In this document: one piece after another, positions 32,980-44,483 of the stretch | How positions within the stretch are numbered: position 1 is the stretch's first letter | Layout of the letters: each line of letters opens with the position of its first letter | Source: Shinisaurus crocodilurus | Lineage: Eukaryota > Chordata > Lepidosauria > Squamata > Shinisauridae | Direction: 5' to 3' | DNA: 64,000 nucleotides | NCBI GenBank assembly: GCA_021292165.1 | Contig: JAHFWL010000293.1 | Location: forward strand, 1 to 64,000 | The notes under the pieces: model-generated | Seen by the model: the letters and a program-made list of their open reading frames with translations, nothing else | Told to the model about the DNA's origin: nothing | Database searches by the model: none | Program-made: the position numbers and the translations under genes

Positions 32980-35900
32980 ATGGCAGCACCTCCGCAATCT
33001 CTCGGTGTGTATGTTGAGAGACTTAACAACCGCAACCATCTCTCATGGGAGTTTAAAATGAGAATGTTGCTGAAAAGAGAGGATTTATGGGAGGTGGGAG
33101 TGAATGCCCCTCCGGCAGCGCCTAGTCCTGCGGAACGGAGACTGATGGACAGAGCCCACTCTTTAATTGTTTTGGGGCTTGAAGATTCGCAATTAATGTA
33201 TGTCAGACGGCTTCAGACAGCTGCAGAATGCTGGACAACACTGAGGCGGATACATGTACGTACCACAGCTGGAACTAAAATAGCACTGGCACGACAGCTG
33301 TATAACAAAAAGTTACAAGAGGGACAAAAAGTATCTGAACACTTGCAAGTGATCACTGGATTACTGGCTCAGCTTGCTGAAAGGGGCCAGCAATTAGAAG
33401 AAATCCAGCAGGTCCAGATTGTTATTTCTTCTCTTGATTCTTCTTGGGACATTTTGGTGGCCAGTCTTGAGGCCATGCCAGAGGATCAGCTTACAATGGA
33501 GTACCTGTCAGGACGTCTGATTGAAGCTGAGGCAAAAAGGCTGTTAGAGCTGGAAGAAGCAGCTAAGAACAACCTTGCATCTGGCCGTATGGGAAAACGT
33601 GGAAATGACACAACCAAAGGAAAAATAACACCTCAGAAGGCTGGAGAAGACGGAACAGAAAGAGCTATGGTCATCGTGAGGAGATGTTATCGTTGTAATA
33701 AACCGGGACATATTCGGCGAGATTGTCGATTCAGATTAACTTCAAAGCCTGACCGGGAGAAGAAGGAAATGCAGTCTGAATGGAGGGGGGAGAAATCTAC
33801 TCTATTCTCGGCTGCTGTGGAGTTGGACAGAAAACTCGGCACGGACTCTTGGATTCTGGACAGTGGAAGTTCAAGAACTATTTGCAATTCTTATGAACAA
33901 TTTGTCAAGTTTACTCCTGTCTCCAAGGACGAAAACAGTAAGACTATAACGTTGGCAGATGGCCATAAATCGCCTATCTTGGGGGAGGGGACTTGTAAAA
34001 TTAATTGTTTTAGCAATGTAATGCAGGGTGTATTATTTGTACCTACGTTAGATTACTCACTGCTAAGTGTATCATCTTTGATTGCAAATGGTTATAGCGT
34101 CAGTTTTTCACAAGAAGGAGGCATTGTGTCAAAGGCAGGGAAAATAATTGCCTCAGGAGAGTTAATTAATGGTCTGTATGTGTTACAAAACCAAGATACT
34201 GAGGGAGGAGACATCCCTGCGGTAGCAAGCGTTAATGGCCCCCCACATTCGCGCTGTGCGCACCTTTTCCATAGACAGCTAGGGCACACGAATTTAAGCA
34301 CTATTCAAAAGATGTCTAAAGAATGTGAAGGCTTACAACCAAGCAAATGCAACAAATATTTGAACTGTGGTGTGTGCAAAGCAGCAAAGTCCCGTATCCA
34401 GCCTATAAACTGTAAATCTGACAGGCAGACTGATACACTGTTTGGGTTAGTGCATGCAGATTTATGTGGCCCTTTCCCCCCGAGCTGGGGAGAGGCAAGA
34501 TATGCTTTTTTGATCCTAGATGACAAAACTAAGTTTGGTTGGGTTTATTTACTTAAGAAAAAGGATCAAGTTTATTCTGTTTTCAAAAGTTGGCTGACTT
34601 ATGTCCAGAGACAGTTTAAGCAAAATGTGTTGCAATTGCAAACAGATTTGGGAACTGAGTTCATGAATCATCAGTTCCAGCAATTTCTCAGTACCCAAGG
34701 TATTGTGCACAGGAAGTCCTGTGCATATTCTCCATGGCAGAACGGAACTGTTGAGAGGCATCTTGGAGAATTACAGAAAATTAAGGATTGTCTGTTAAAA
34801 GATGCTGGTTTGGAATCTAATTCAAGATTCTGGGGAGAGTCATTCTTAGCAGCTAATTACTTATGTAATAGAACTTGGACAACAGCTATAAATGATATCC
34901 CTTACACAAGGTTGTTTGGTAAACCTCCTAACTTAAAACATTTAAGAGTCTGGGGGAGTTTTGCATATGTACACATCAGGGCCGGTGCAAGGCAGTTTGG
35001 TGCCCTAGGCAAGGTCAGATATTTAGCATCCCCTCCTTCCCACTTGAGAGCGCTGTATTTTTTTTCCAAGGCGTTTCTGGTGCCCCCTTTAGCCCTGCGC
35101 CCTAGGCGGCTGCCTAGTTGGCCTACTTGAGAGCGCTGTATTTTTTTTCCAAGGCGTTTCTGGTGCCCCCTTTAGCCCTGTGCCCTAGGCGGCTGCCTAG
35201 TTGGCCTAATGGTAGCACCGGCCCTGGTACACATCCCCAAGGCACAAAGGAGAAAAGGAGAACCAAAAGCTCAACGACTGCGTTTTGTGGGTTACTCTGG
35301 GACAGAGGGTTCAAAGTCATGGAGGTTTTTCTGTAGAAATAACAGGGTTGTTATCTCACAAGATGCAACTTTTGTTGAGGAGGGATGGGAAAGAGTTCAT
35401 GCCAATCCTGAAGTTCTTTTTCCTGTCCATGATAAGCCTGAGCCAGCAGCTCAGCAAGAGGCGGAAAGTGAAAGCAGCGGAGAAGGCAGCTCGAGAAGCC
35501 ACACACACTCACATTCCACCCCCACTAGCTCAGATGAGGAGGGGCTAGGGGGGAGTGGGGGGGGAAGACAGCCAAACTGAGACTGTTGAATCTGCCGTTC
35601 GCAGATCTCAACGAGCAACAAAAGGTGTACCACCAGAGAGATTTGTAGTGACTGGGATTCGAGTATGTAATGTCACATTTAGTGAACCAGAAACTTATGC
35701 ACAAGTACAAGAATTACCAGGTCCAGAAAAACAGAAATGGCAAGAAGCCATGCAGGCTGAAATGACTTCATTTCAGCGCAATGAGGTTTATACACCATGT
35801 GTTGCACCACCTGGTGTGAAAGTGACGGGCAGTCGCTGGGTGTTTAAAAGGAAAATCTCTCTAAATGGGGAACAAAATTATAAAGCAAGACTTGTGGCTC

Positions 35901-37234
35901 AAGGGTTTTATCAAATTAAGGGTTTGAATTATGATGAGGTTTTTGCCCCAACTGCAAAAAGTGATAGTATGAGACTTGTTCTCTCATTGGCTGCACAGCA
36001 AGGTCTCATAATTCACCATTTTGATATTACCACTGCATATCTGAATGCAGATCTTACAGAGGAAATTTATATTCATCCTGCTCCTGGATTTGAAGAAAAA
36101 GCTGGGGTAGTATGGAAACTGCACAGGGCAGTGTATGGATTAAAACAATCTGCCCGTGCATGGAACAAGTGTCTCAATGACAAATTAATCCAGTTGCATT
36201 TTCAGCAGGGCATTGCTGATCCGTGTCTTTACACTAGAGGTTCAGGTTCCAGTTATATGATGTTACTTGCTTTTGTTGATGATATACTTTGTTTATCTAG
36301 CAACATTGATCAAATTCACGAATTGGCCAGACAACTGGGAGAGAGTTTTCTCTTGAAGTCATTAGGTGAAGTGTCCCATTATCTGGGGGTTCAAGTGCTC
36401 AAAGATGACAAGGGTAACATATTGTTGAGCCAAAAGCATAAAATACTCCAATTTTTAGAGTCTTATGGAATGGCTGATTGCAAAAGTGTACAAACACCAA
36501 TGACAACAGATTTTTTGCATTCTTCTGAGTCAGAGGAACTTTTCTCTGACAAAGAACGTTATCAATCATTGGTTGGAAGTCTACTTTATCTTGCACAGTG
36601 GTCTAGGCCAGATTTGGCCTTAAGCGCTGGAATTTTGGGTAGATATGCAGCACAGCCCACAGTAACAGCTTGGAATGCCGCAAAAAGAGTGTTACGGTAT
36701 TTCAAAGGTTCTTTAGACGTGTGTCTTAAATTGGATTCATAGAAGGCTGAAGTTCCACAGGTATGGGTGGATTCTGACTGGGGAAGCTGTACACTCACAC
36801 GGAAATCTGTTAGTGGTATAGCAATAAAGGTTGGTGATTCACTCATAAGCTGGAAATCAAAGAAGCAGTCCAGTGTGGCTGGCTCAAGTTGTGAGGCTGA
36901 ATACACTGCATTATCACAAGCATGTGGTGAAATCACATGGTTTATTCAGGTTTTAAAAGATCTAGGCTTACAAGTAGCATTACCAGTTCACGTGTACTGT
37001 GATAATCAAGCCTGCTCTGCTTTGGCAAAATCTGAATATTTAAAGGGGCTCACAAAACATATAGCTGTGAAATACTGCAATGTTCGTGATTATGTGCAGA
37101 AAAAGACCATTGAATTGATATATTGTCCAACAGAGGAAAATGTAGCAGATATGTTTACTAAGCCACTGCCTGGGCCAAGATTCAAAGAACTATGTTCAGA
37201 ACTAGGGATGGTGATCTTTAATAATAATAAATAA
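32980..37234 (+). pseudogene. Copia gag-pol polyprotein, broken
   Basis: The ATG at 32980 (MAAPPQSLGVYVERLN) is the first sensible start. Gag carries a CCHC knuckle (CYRCNKPGHIRRDC, about 33685-33727). Protease: WILDSGSSRTIC (about 33850-33885). Integrase: HHCC (HRQLGH...CGVCKAAKS, about 34267-34395), then the D,D-35-E core HADLCGP, QTDLGTEF and NGTVERHL (about 34450-34770). RT: RWVFKRK, VAPT-like FAPTAK, QSARAWN and catalytic FVDDILCL (about 36270-36297). RNase H: DSDWGS, SSCEAEYTAL, YCDNQ and the C-terminal NVADMFTKPL. Lesions: a MITE at 34977, a frameshift in a G run at about 35550-35562 and an in-frame TAG at 36740. Otherwise well preserved. Confidence 0.92.
34977..35226. mobile_element. 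hAT MITE inside copia integrase/pol linker
   Basis: Ends CAGGGCCGGTGC and GCACCGGCCCTG, 8-bp target duplication GTACACAT (34969-34976 and 35227-35234). 250 bp. Contains an internal tandem duplication of an 83-nt unit (35043-35125 and 35126-35208). Adding 258 nt keeps the copia frame but introduces a stop. Confidence 0.95.
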
Positions 37235-38394
37235 AAAACCCTTTCTGTCTGCGGACAAGGAGGGGTGTCAGAGTATGTAATGTGTCCTTGAGCAGAAAGG
37301 ACTATAGCAGAGCACCTGTGAACAGAAGTTCTGTTAGGGCAGGGGTCCTCAAACTAAGGCCCGCGGGACACAACCGGCCCCTCGGGTCTTTTCATCCGGC
37401 CCGGCGGCCGATGAAGCTCCCTGCGGGGGAAGGGGAGGAGGAGCAGCTGGGCCGGTGGCAGGGCACGGGCCGGCCGCCCACCCGCTGCCCTGAGTCTCCT
37501 GCAGGGGAGGAAGGGGAGGAATTGCGGAAGAGCCGGCGGTGGGCCCAGGCTGCCTGCCCGCCCGCCTCCCTGTGGGGTAAGTGGAGCACCGTCAGCCGCG
37601 AACGGAAAGGGACCGAAAGGACGACGACGACGCGGAGCAGGTGGAGCCCCGTCCGCGGCCGCCCTCTGAGCATCGCTTTCCTTTGCGTCGCCTGCGCGCA
37701 CGCGCACGCTTTTTGGCACCCGCGCTCCTGGGACGCCGCAGCCACCGCGGTCCTTCTGCGCGCCCGAGCTGGGCATGATCGGCTCTGCTCGGCGGGGACA
37801 AGGCGGCCAAGGTGAGCCCGTTTCCGCCCCAGCCCGGCCCCCTCCAGCCAGCAGCGCGCTCCCCCGGTGGCCAAGATGTGTAAGGGGAGGCCCTGCGTCG
37901 GTAAGGGGAGGAGGCACAGCTGAACCGGCGGCCGGGCATGCCCGCCTGCTGCCCTGCATCTCCTGCGGGGGGGAGGAAGGGGAGGGATAGAGAGAGGTGG
38001 GGGCATAGGAGGGTTCTGAGCTACACAAGAGTCCCCCCCCCACATGTAATGTAATTCATGTCATGTGGAGTGAAAGTTTTGCTCCTAATAAACAGCAGCA
38101 TCCTTAGCCCTTTCTTTCTCTCTCAATGTATTGGTTTGCTCCCAAATTATTGGGCTATGGTTGCAGCTCCCCCAAGGCAGGTTGCTTGAAGGTGGCTCGG
38201 TGGGGGGGAGACGGCGAATGGTTGAAGTGCAAAGACTGGGCCAGTTGGGGCAACTGGAAAGCTCTCATTTGGGTTGGGGAGAGTGTTATGGGGGCATAGA
38301 GGGGTGGGAGGAATCTCACTGCCCCCTCTCTATATAGTTTCCTGCCCCTGCTGTCTAGTAAGCCCTGTGGAGTTCAGCAGGGCTTTCTTCTGAG

Positions 38395-38530
38395 TATTAT
38401 TTATGTTTATTATATTTATACCCTGCCTTTTACCATGCAGGGAACCCAAGGCAGCTTACATAATCCTCCTCCTCCTACATTTTATCCTCAACAACCCTGT
38501 GAGGTAGGTCAGGCTGAGAGACAGTGACGG
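38395..38530 (-). repeat. Sauria-type SINE fragment, antisense, in hAT
   Basis: ATTTATACCCTGCCTTTTACC, CAAGGCAGCTTACATAATCC and CCTGTGAGGTAGGTCAGG: the body and tail of the SINE, lacking the tRNA-like head. Confidence 0.8.
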
Positions 38531-38536
38531 GGTTTC

Positions 38537-38730
38537 GCATAATTACTCTCGCTGGCACGGCTTGCCATGTCCTGTGGACCTGGTGAGACTGGCTTGTTGT
38601 CATGGCTAACAAACCACCCCAGAACCCTATAACAGCCCATGGGTTCTGGGTGACTTGTTAACCAAGGCAACAAGCCACCCTCAATGGGTTTGCATGATAC
38701 AGCAAGCTGTGCTGGTAAGGGTAATTATGC
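38537..38730. repeat. Foldback MITE nested in hAT
   Basis: GCATAATTACTCTCGCTGGC at the left is the complement, with a few mismatches, of GCTGGTAAGGGTAATTATGC at the right. About 194 bp. Confidence 0.65.
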
Positions 38731-38799
38731 AAGTCCCCCTGGCATGCAGTCAGCACGCGCACTGGCGGAAATAAGTCATCGTGGCTTATTTCCCCTGAC

Positions 38800-39015
38800 A
38801 TGATCATGCAAACCCAGTCAGACTCAGGAGCAACCATCTTTGGCAGCACCTATGCCTGTGAACAGACTTTTTCCCGAATGAAACATCTGAAATCTCCAAC
38901 CAGATCCAGACTAATTGATGCACACTTGCATCACTTGTTACGACTGGCAGTGACAAATATGGAACCGGACATTGACCATCTCATTAGCCAAAAGCAGGCC
39001 CATACTTCCCATTGA
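38800..39015 (+). pseudogene. hAT transposase C-terminal dimerisation domain
   Basis: Reads ATIFGSTYACEQTFSRMKHL, SPTRSRLIDAHLHHLLRLA and PDIDHLISQKQ before a stop at 39013-39015. This is the hATC dimerisation region found in hAT transposases and in domesticated relatives of that family. The catalytic core and BED zinc finger are missing, so it is a remnant and not a functional gene. Confidence 0.9.
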
Positions 39016-39660
39016 AATACTAATAAGCTTATGTTGATTAAAATTGTTCTTCATTTTAAATATTGTATTGCTTTTTCCTGTTTTTTTGCACTACAAATAA
39101 GATATGTGCAGTGTGCAAATCAAGTCTTTCTATAACTTTTTAAAATTTAATGTATTTCAATTTTAGACAGCAAATTAATTTATAATTAACTTATTATTAA
39201 CTTATAATAACTTTCCATTTAATCAAGTAAAAAAAAAAGGACCCCGGTCCTTTTTTTTTACTTGATCCATTCGTTCATATTTTTTCAAACTATAGTCCGG
39301 CCCCCCAACAGTCTGAGGGACAATGAACTGGCCCCCTGTTTAAAAAGTTTGAGGACCCCTGTGTTAGGGAGTGAAACTTGTTAAAGTCGGGCAGTGTGCC
39401 CAAGGTCATAAACAGAGTGTTGAGTGGGGAGGAGTTATATGCTGTAATATTCTCTCCCCACCAGTCTTTGACTCTATGCGTTTTGTGCCGTGCATGGGGA
39501 GCCTTGCACTGTGATGTATAGCTGTATATTGTAATGAATCTATACGTGAAGAACCTCAGTAAAAGTTTCTACTGATGAACTCACGTCTCCTCGTTATTCT
39601 CTGAGCTTGCACACAACAACTCCTATCTCTGCTACGTGGGGCGACAGCAAAATTCCGACA

Positions 39661-40730
39661 AACTGGCTAATGGTTTGTCTCTTTTCTACAACCGCTTCAT
39701 CCTTCATTCTAGACATCCGAATCAGCATTCATCCAGCTCCAGAAAATATTTTCCACAGAGGTGCAACTTTGGCAAAATTACTTGGAAATTTTCTTTTCTG
39801 TCCCCTTTGCTGCTTTTGAATACAAACAAGCTTGCCCTGAAACTGTTGTGTGCAGCATTTAAGAGGGCCTCAGAGCGCTGTGTGTGTGTGTCTGTCAGTA
39901 ACAGAGAAGGGGGCCTCTTTCAATTCACTCAGAAATTTTAATCATAAGAACATAAGAAGAATCATGCTGGATCAGACAAAGGGACAATCTAGTCAAGCAT
40001 TCTGATTGGGGAAGGGGGGCTCCTTGCCATTCAGTCAGAAATGTTAATACTTAAATAATATTCACACACCTCATTTCCCCAGACTGACTGACTTCCTCGT
40101 GTAATTAATTAGTTAATGCATTTCAATCCTGCATTTTCAGCCACTGGAGTTCCCTCGGACACAAGCAACCACCCCAAATACAATCTAGCAAGATACAGTA
40201 ACAATGGAATGCAAAATGCAAAAACAATGCAAAAACAAAAACAAAAAAATTAAAAATCTCAGCAGCAGCTTTAGACCCCATCATACCACTTAAACACGGT
40301 TACCCTGACGATTGTTCTTAAGATGTTCTTAAGGCTAATCTAAAAAAATGCAATATAAACATCAAAAACTGGGAAGCTCTGGCCCATGAACGATCTAACT
40401 GGAGGTTGGCCTTTCACAAAGGTTCTATGGACTTTGAAGAAGCTCGAGTGCAAGGTGAAAGGGAGAAACGTGCTAAGCGAAAAGCACATCAAATAAATCC
40501 TTTAAAGGACCATCTTCCATCTGGTAACCTGTGACCTCACTGTGGGAAACTGTGTGGATCTAGAATTGGCCTCCACAGTCACTTACAGACTCATCGCTAG
40601 AGTCTACACAATTTTCTTTAGAATTTTCCTCCTTTTAAAATCTCCTTTTTGTAAATTTTCTTTGCTTTTTTTTTTTTTATCCTGGAAGACAATCTTACTC
40701 GGTCACGAATGATCGCCTGACTGACTGACC
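39661..40730 (+). repeat. Paralogous unit B with LINE 3' end
   Basis: From ACTGGCTAATGG to about 40330 the sequence is nearly identical to 62990-63655. 40335-40730 is the 3' end of the zinc-finger LINE (encoded phrase ENWEALAHERSNWRLAFHKG-like, then TGGAAGACAATCTTACTCGG), complete here and shortened in unit C. Unit A shares only the portion to about 40080. Confidence 0.85.
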
Positions 40731-40817
40731 ACATGAACAGTAAAAGTTGCAAGATGGTAAAAGCACTACGGCTGTAATACGGTGCCCACTTACCTGGGAG
40801 TAGGCCCCATTTCATTG

Positions 40818-42890
40818 AATCATAGAAAGGTAGAGTTGGAAGGGGCCTACAAGGCTATCGAGTCCAACCCCCTGCTCAATGCAGGAATCCAGGTCAAAGC
40901 ATCCCTGACAGATCGCCGTCCAGCCGCCCCTTGAATGCTTCCAGATTGGGAGAGCCCACCACCTCCATAGGTAGTTGATTCCATTGTCTTATTGCGCTAA
41001 CAGTCAGGAAATTTTTCCTCATGTTCAGGTGGAATCTGGGTTCCTGTACTTGAGCCCATTATTCCGTGTCCTGCAAACTGGGATGACTGAGAAGAGATCC
41101 TGGCCCTCCTCTGTGTGACATCCCTTCAAGTACTGGAAGAGTGCGATCATATCTCCCCTCAGTCTCCTCTTCTGAAGGCTAAACATGCCCAGTTCTTTCA
41201 GTCTCTCCTCATAGGGCCTTGTTTCCAGTCCCTTTATCATCCTTGTTGCCCTCCTCTGAACCCTCAGCAGTTTGTCTACGTCCTTCTTAAAGTGTGGTGC
41301 CCAGAACTGGACGCAGTACTCAAGATGAGGCCTAACCAGTGCCGAGTAAAGGGGAATTATCACTTCCCGCGATTTGGAAGCTATACGTCTATTAATGCAG
41401 CCCAAAATAGCATTTGCCTTCTTTGCAGCCACATCGCATTGCTGGCTCATATTCAGTGTGTGATCTACCACAATTCCAAGATCCTTCTCATTTCTGATAT
41501 TGTTGAGCCAAGTGTCCCCCATTCTGTAACTCTGCATTTGATTTACTCTCCCTAGGTGCAGCACTTGGCATTTATCCCAATTAAATTTCATTCTGTTGTT
41601 TTCGGCCTAGCGCTCCAGCCTATCAAGGTCACTTTGAATTTTGTTTCTGTCTTCCAGAGTATTAGCTGTTCCATCCAACTTTGTGTCATCTGCAAATTTG
41701 ATAAGCATTCCCTGTACCTCCTCATCCAAGTCATTAATAAAAATGTTGAAGAGCACTGGGCCCAGGACCGAGCCCTGTGGTACCCCGCTCATTACCCCTC
41801 CCCAGTTTGAGAAGGAACCATTGATAAGCACACTTTGAGTCCGATTCTGTAGCCAATTGTGGATCCACCTGATAGTTGTTCCATCTAGCCCACTTTTAGC
41901 TAGCTTGCTAATCAGGATATCATGAGGCACTTTGTCGAAAGCTTTGCTGAAGTCCAGATATATGATGTCCACCGCATTCCCACAGTCCACAAGGGAGGTT
42001 ACCCGATCAAAAAATGAGATCAGATTAGTCTGGCCGGATTTGTTCTTGACAAATCCATGCTGGCTTCTAGTAATCACTGCATTGTTTTCAAGGTGCTTGC
42101 AGACTGACTTCTTTATAATCTGCTCCAAAATTTTCCCAGGGATTGATGTCAGACTGACTGGCCTATAGTTCCCAGGTTCCTCCTTCTTGCCCTTTTTGAA
42201 GATGGGAACAACATTTGCCGTCCTCCAGTCGTCTGGCACTTCACCTGTCCTCCATGATTTCTCAAAGATAATAGACAGTGCTTCTGAGAGTTCTTCTGCC
42301 AGTTCCTTTATTACTCTAGGATGTAGCTCATCAGGCCCTGGAGATTAAGCTCGTTCAGAGTAATCAGGTGCTCCTTGACCATTTGCCTATCAATCTCAAG
42401 CTGCAATCCTGCCCCTTCAGTCTGTACTTCAGGTTTGCCCGGGGGGTCATAGACCCTCTTTTGGGAGAAGACGGAGCCAAAGTAGGAATTGAACATTTCT
42501 GCCTTTTCTTTGTCTTCTGTTATCAATTTGCCATCCTCATTGCATAGTTGAACCACCATTTCTTTCCTCTGTCTTTTACTGTGCATGTATCTGAAGAAAG
42601 CTTTCTTGTCGTTTTTAGCATTCCTCGCTAACCTTAGCTCATTCTCAGCTTTAGCCTTCCTGACACTATTCCTGCAGTTCTGTGCTACCTGCCTGTACTC
42701 TTCCCTTGTAGCCTGTCCTTTCTTCCACTTCCTATGCGTGTCCTTTTTGTTTTCAGGTCATCGTTGAGTTTATTGTGAAGCCACATTGGCTTCTTCTGTT
42801 GCCCTCCGCCATTTTTCCTTGTGGGAATTGTTTGCCATTGTGCCTTAAGAATTTCCTTTTTAAAAAAACTCCCACCCATCCTGGGCTCCT
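40818..42890 (-). mobile_element. CR1 LINE, 5'-truncated, antisense
   Basis: About 2.07 kb with the 3' end at the low coordinate (AATCATAGAAAGGTAGAGTT). The minus-strand ORF2 includes PDDWRTANVVPIFKKGKK, NYRPVSLTSIPGKILE, YLDFSKAFDKVPHDIL, GVPQGSVLGPVLFNIFINDL and the catalytic FADDTK (about 41690-41675). One in-frame stop near 41605 and a frameshift near 42340 break it. The endonuclease is absent. Confidence 0.95.
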
Positions 42891-42949
42891 TTTCTCATTA
42901 GAGTCTCTTGCCATGGGACCTTACTTACAACCTGTCTGGCTGTCTAGAC

Positions 42950-43262
42950 CAGGGGTCCTCAAACTACGGCCCGTGGGATACATCCAGCCCGCTGTGTCTT
43001 TCCATCCAGCCCGCAGTGTCTTTCCATCCGGCCCGCTGTGCCTTTCCATCCGGCCCAGTGGCCGATCTAGACTAGAGGCACCTTCTTGTGGGGGAAAGGG
43101 AGGAGGGGCGGCTGAGCCAGTGGCGGGGGGCGAGCTGCCCACCCGCCTGGAGCCCTGCGTCTACTGTGGGGGAAGGGGAGAGGGGAGGCTGAATCTGCGA
43201 CAGCGGGGCGCGTGCTCGGGGACATCAGCACGAGCCCACGTGCTCCCCAATCCAATCGCAAC
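42950..43262 (+). mobile_element. hAT 5'-end fragment
   Basis: Same CAGGGGTCCTCAAACTA terminus and GGCCCG-rich interior as the element at 37.34 kb, with an internal triplication of TTTCCATCC-GGCCCGC. The right end is missing; the sequence passes into an L1 fragment near 43262. Confidence 0.8.
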
Positions 43263-43264
43263 TT

Positions 43265-43850
43265 AACAGCAACTTTTAAGCTGTAGAGTGAGTTCAGAGT
43301 AGGGATGTTTATGTGTTTATTTATTTACTCCAGGGTAACATCAGTGAGAAAATAAATTCCATGGTACGGACCATCAGCCAGGTGACCAAATTAAAGCTGC
43401 CTTAATCATCCCCCTTTAAATCAATAATTCTACGCCTACTCGTAATGCTGTGACTATGTCCATCTCCAACCCTACAAGCGACAGTATACAGTTGAAAAAA
43501 TGGTGTAGGAACAGAAAGGGCTTTTAAATCTTATCTCGGTTTCCCCATACAGTCAATTTAGCATGAGAAATTGGATCGAAATGTAATGGGCATGACATTA
43601 TACGACGCCACACGTCTCTAAAAGCCGTAACTGTGGGAGGAAACCTTTCCATTGTAGTGTGCCAAGAACCTCATGCCATCCATTTAGAGAGAGGATCCAA
43701 ACCTGAACAAGGTGTAAAATCTAATCTAAGTGGAAAAGACCCAAATTTAGTAGAGGTCAACAAATAGGTCTGATGATATAAAGCAATATCTGGAAATCCA
43801 AACCCACCATCTTTCATTGGAAGTTGCTTCCCTTTCAAGTGTATTCATGC
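43265..43850 (-). mobile_element. L1 ORF2 fragment, antisense
   Basis: The minus strand reads KDGGFGFPDIALYHQ-type (about 43835-43790), matching RGGLGLPDLKLYF of the intact L1 at 4515-4550, then decays into frameshifted ORF2. Confidence 0.7.
43266..43524. repeat. Direct repeat, copy 1 (about 255 bp)
   Basis: GCAACTTTTAAGCTGTAGAG through AACAGAAAGGG is repeated almost without change at 44484-44738. The repeated piece is part of the L1 fragment. Confidence 0.95.
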
Positions 43851-44208
43851 TGGTGAGGAACCCCCAAAAAATTTGGGGGGTGCTCGGGAGCACACACACC
43901 TGAGCAGGTAAGCTCACTGCTCAATTAACACCACTACTTATGCTATGTACAATTCAGAATAGCCCCACAAGGGCAAATTCAACAGACCTTTTCCTTCCCA
44001 ATAAACTAGCCCAGATTAGGTTGAGTAATTTGGTTGAGGACTTCTGCTCAATAAGAAAGATAACAAAGTTTTCTGGCTCTCACTTCATCAGTTCAGCAAA
44101 TAACTAGCAGTCCATGTATAATAGTTTCGAAGAGTGGTATAAATATTTAGACCATGGGATTGAAAACCGTCCTGAATATCCAACTTTCCACACTGGTTGA
44201 ATTCCCAG

Positions 44209-44276
44209 CAAAATAACCATGAAGGTCTTTTGGCTTTTCTTCTCTGTTGTTTCGTGGATACATCTGAGCCCCCCAG
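44209..44276 (+). CDS. Beta-defensin-like signal-peptide exon (gene 2), partial
   Basis: Acceptor GAATTCCCAG ends at 44208; ATG at 44219 follows a 10-nt leader. The coding part is exactly 58 nt and ends CCAG before GTAAGA. The signal sequence is MKVFWLFFSVVSW...LSPP, with the same MKV start, Leu/Phe-rich core and Pro-Gly junction as the 50.4-kb gene, but with Trp and His residues that weaken the core. A TATAAATA box 81 nt before the ATG (44138-44145) is a possible direct promoter. No six-cysteine exon was found in 44.3-50.4 kb, so this is probably an orphan exon or pseudogene. Confidence 0.6.
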
Positions 44277-44483
44277 GTAAGATATGCATATAAAGGAGGG
44301 TTGTTACTAGCTTCGATGAACTGGGTTCACCTATTGAAGGAAATGAAGAATGGTTATTGGGTGGTTAAATATATAATTAACACATGAATAAAAATAAAAT
44401 ATTGAATTGGGGGCATGACAAGTGTGGAATTTTTACCCCTGACTTTTGGGGGAGGGGTGAAAATTTAGATCATCCTGTGCAAC

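Larger units (their letters stand above)
37340..39361 (+). mobile_element. hAT transposon, internally deleted (2022 bp)
   Basis: Termini CAGGGGTCCTCAAACT and AGTTTGAGGACCCCTG with exact 8-bp target duplication TGTTAGGG (37332-37339 and 39362-39369). The left interior is strongly GC- and CpG-rich (about 37380-37990). Nested inside are an antisense Sauria SINE piece (38395-38530), a foldback (38537-38730), a transposase remnant and a palindrome (about 39225-39268, AAAAAAGGACC paired with GGTCCTTTTTT). Confidence 0.95.
32657..39660 (+). mobile_element. Ty1/copia LTR retrotransposon, nested insertions
   Basis: Order gag, protease, integrase, RT, RNase H is diagnostic of copia rather than gypsy. 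The 5' LTR survives only as its last 75 nt (32657-32731). The 3' LTR starts TGTCAGAG at 37267 and ends TTCCGACA at 39660; it is split by a 2-kb hAT. The last about 75 nt of the two LTRs match with few differences. Host sequence of paralogous unit B (ACTGGCTAATGG) starts immediately after 39660. The 5' target duplication is lost with the 5' LTR. Confidence 0.9.
37267..39660 (+). repeat. Copia 3' LTR, split by hAT
   Basis: The LTR is 37267-37339 plus 39370-39660, about 365 nt without the insert. It begins TGTCAGAG and ends CCGACA. A TATAA-poor U3 is followed by AATGAATCTATACG near 39533. Confidence 0.8.

Noticed and set aside
37282..38045. Overlapping long frames in the hAT left half
   Set aside because: Open in three or more frames because of GC content; no family signature; lies inside a proven hAT element. 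Retained only as possible captured DNA.
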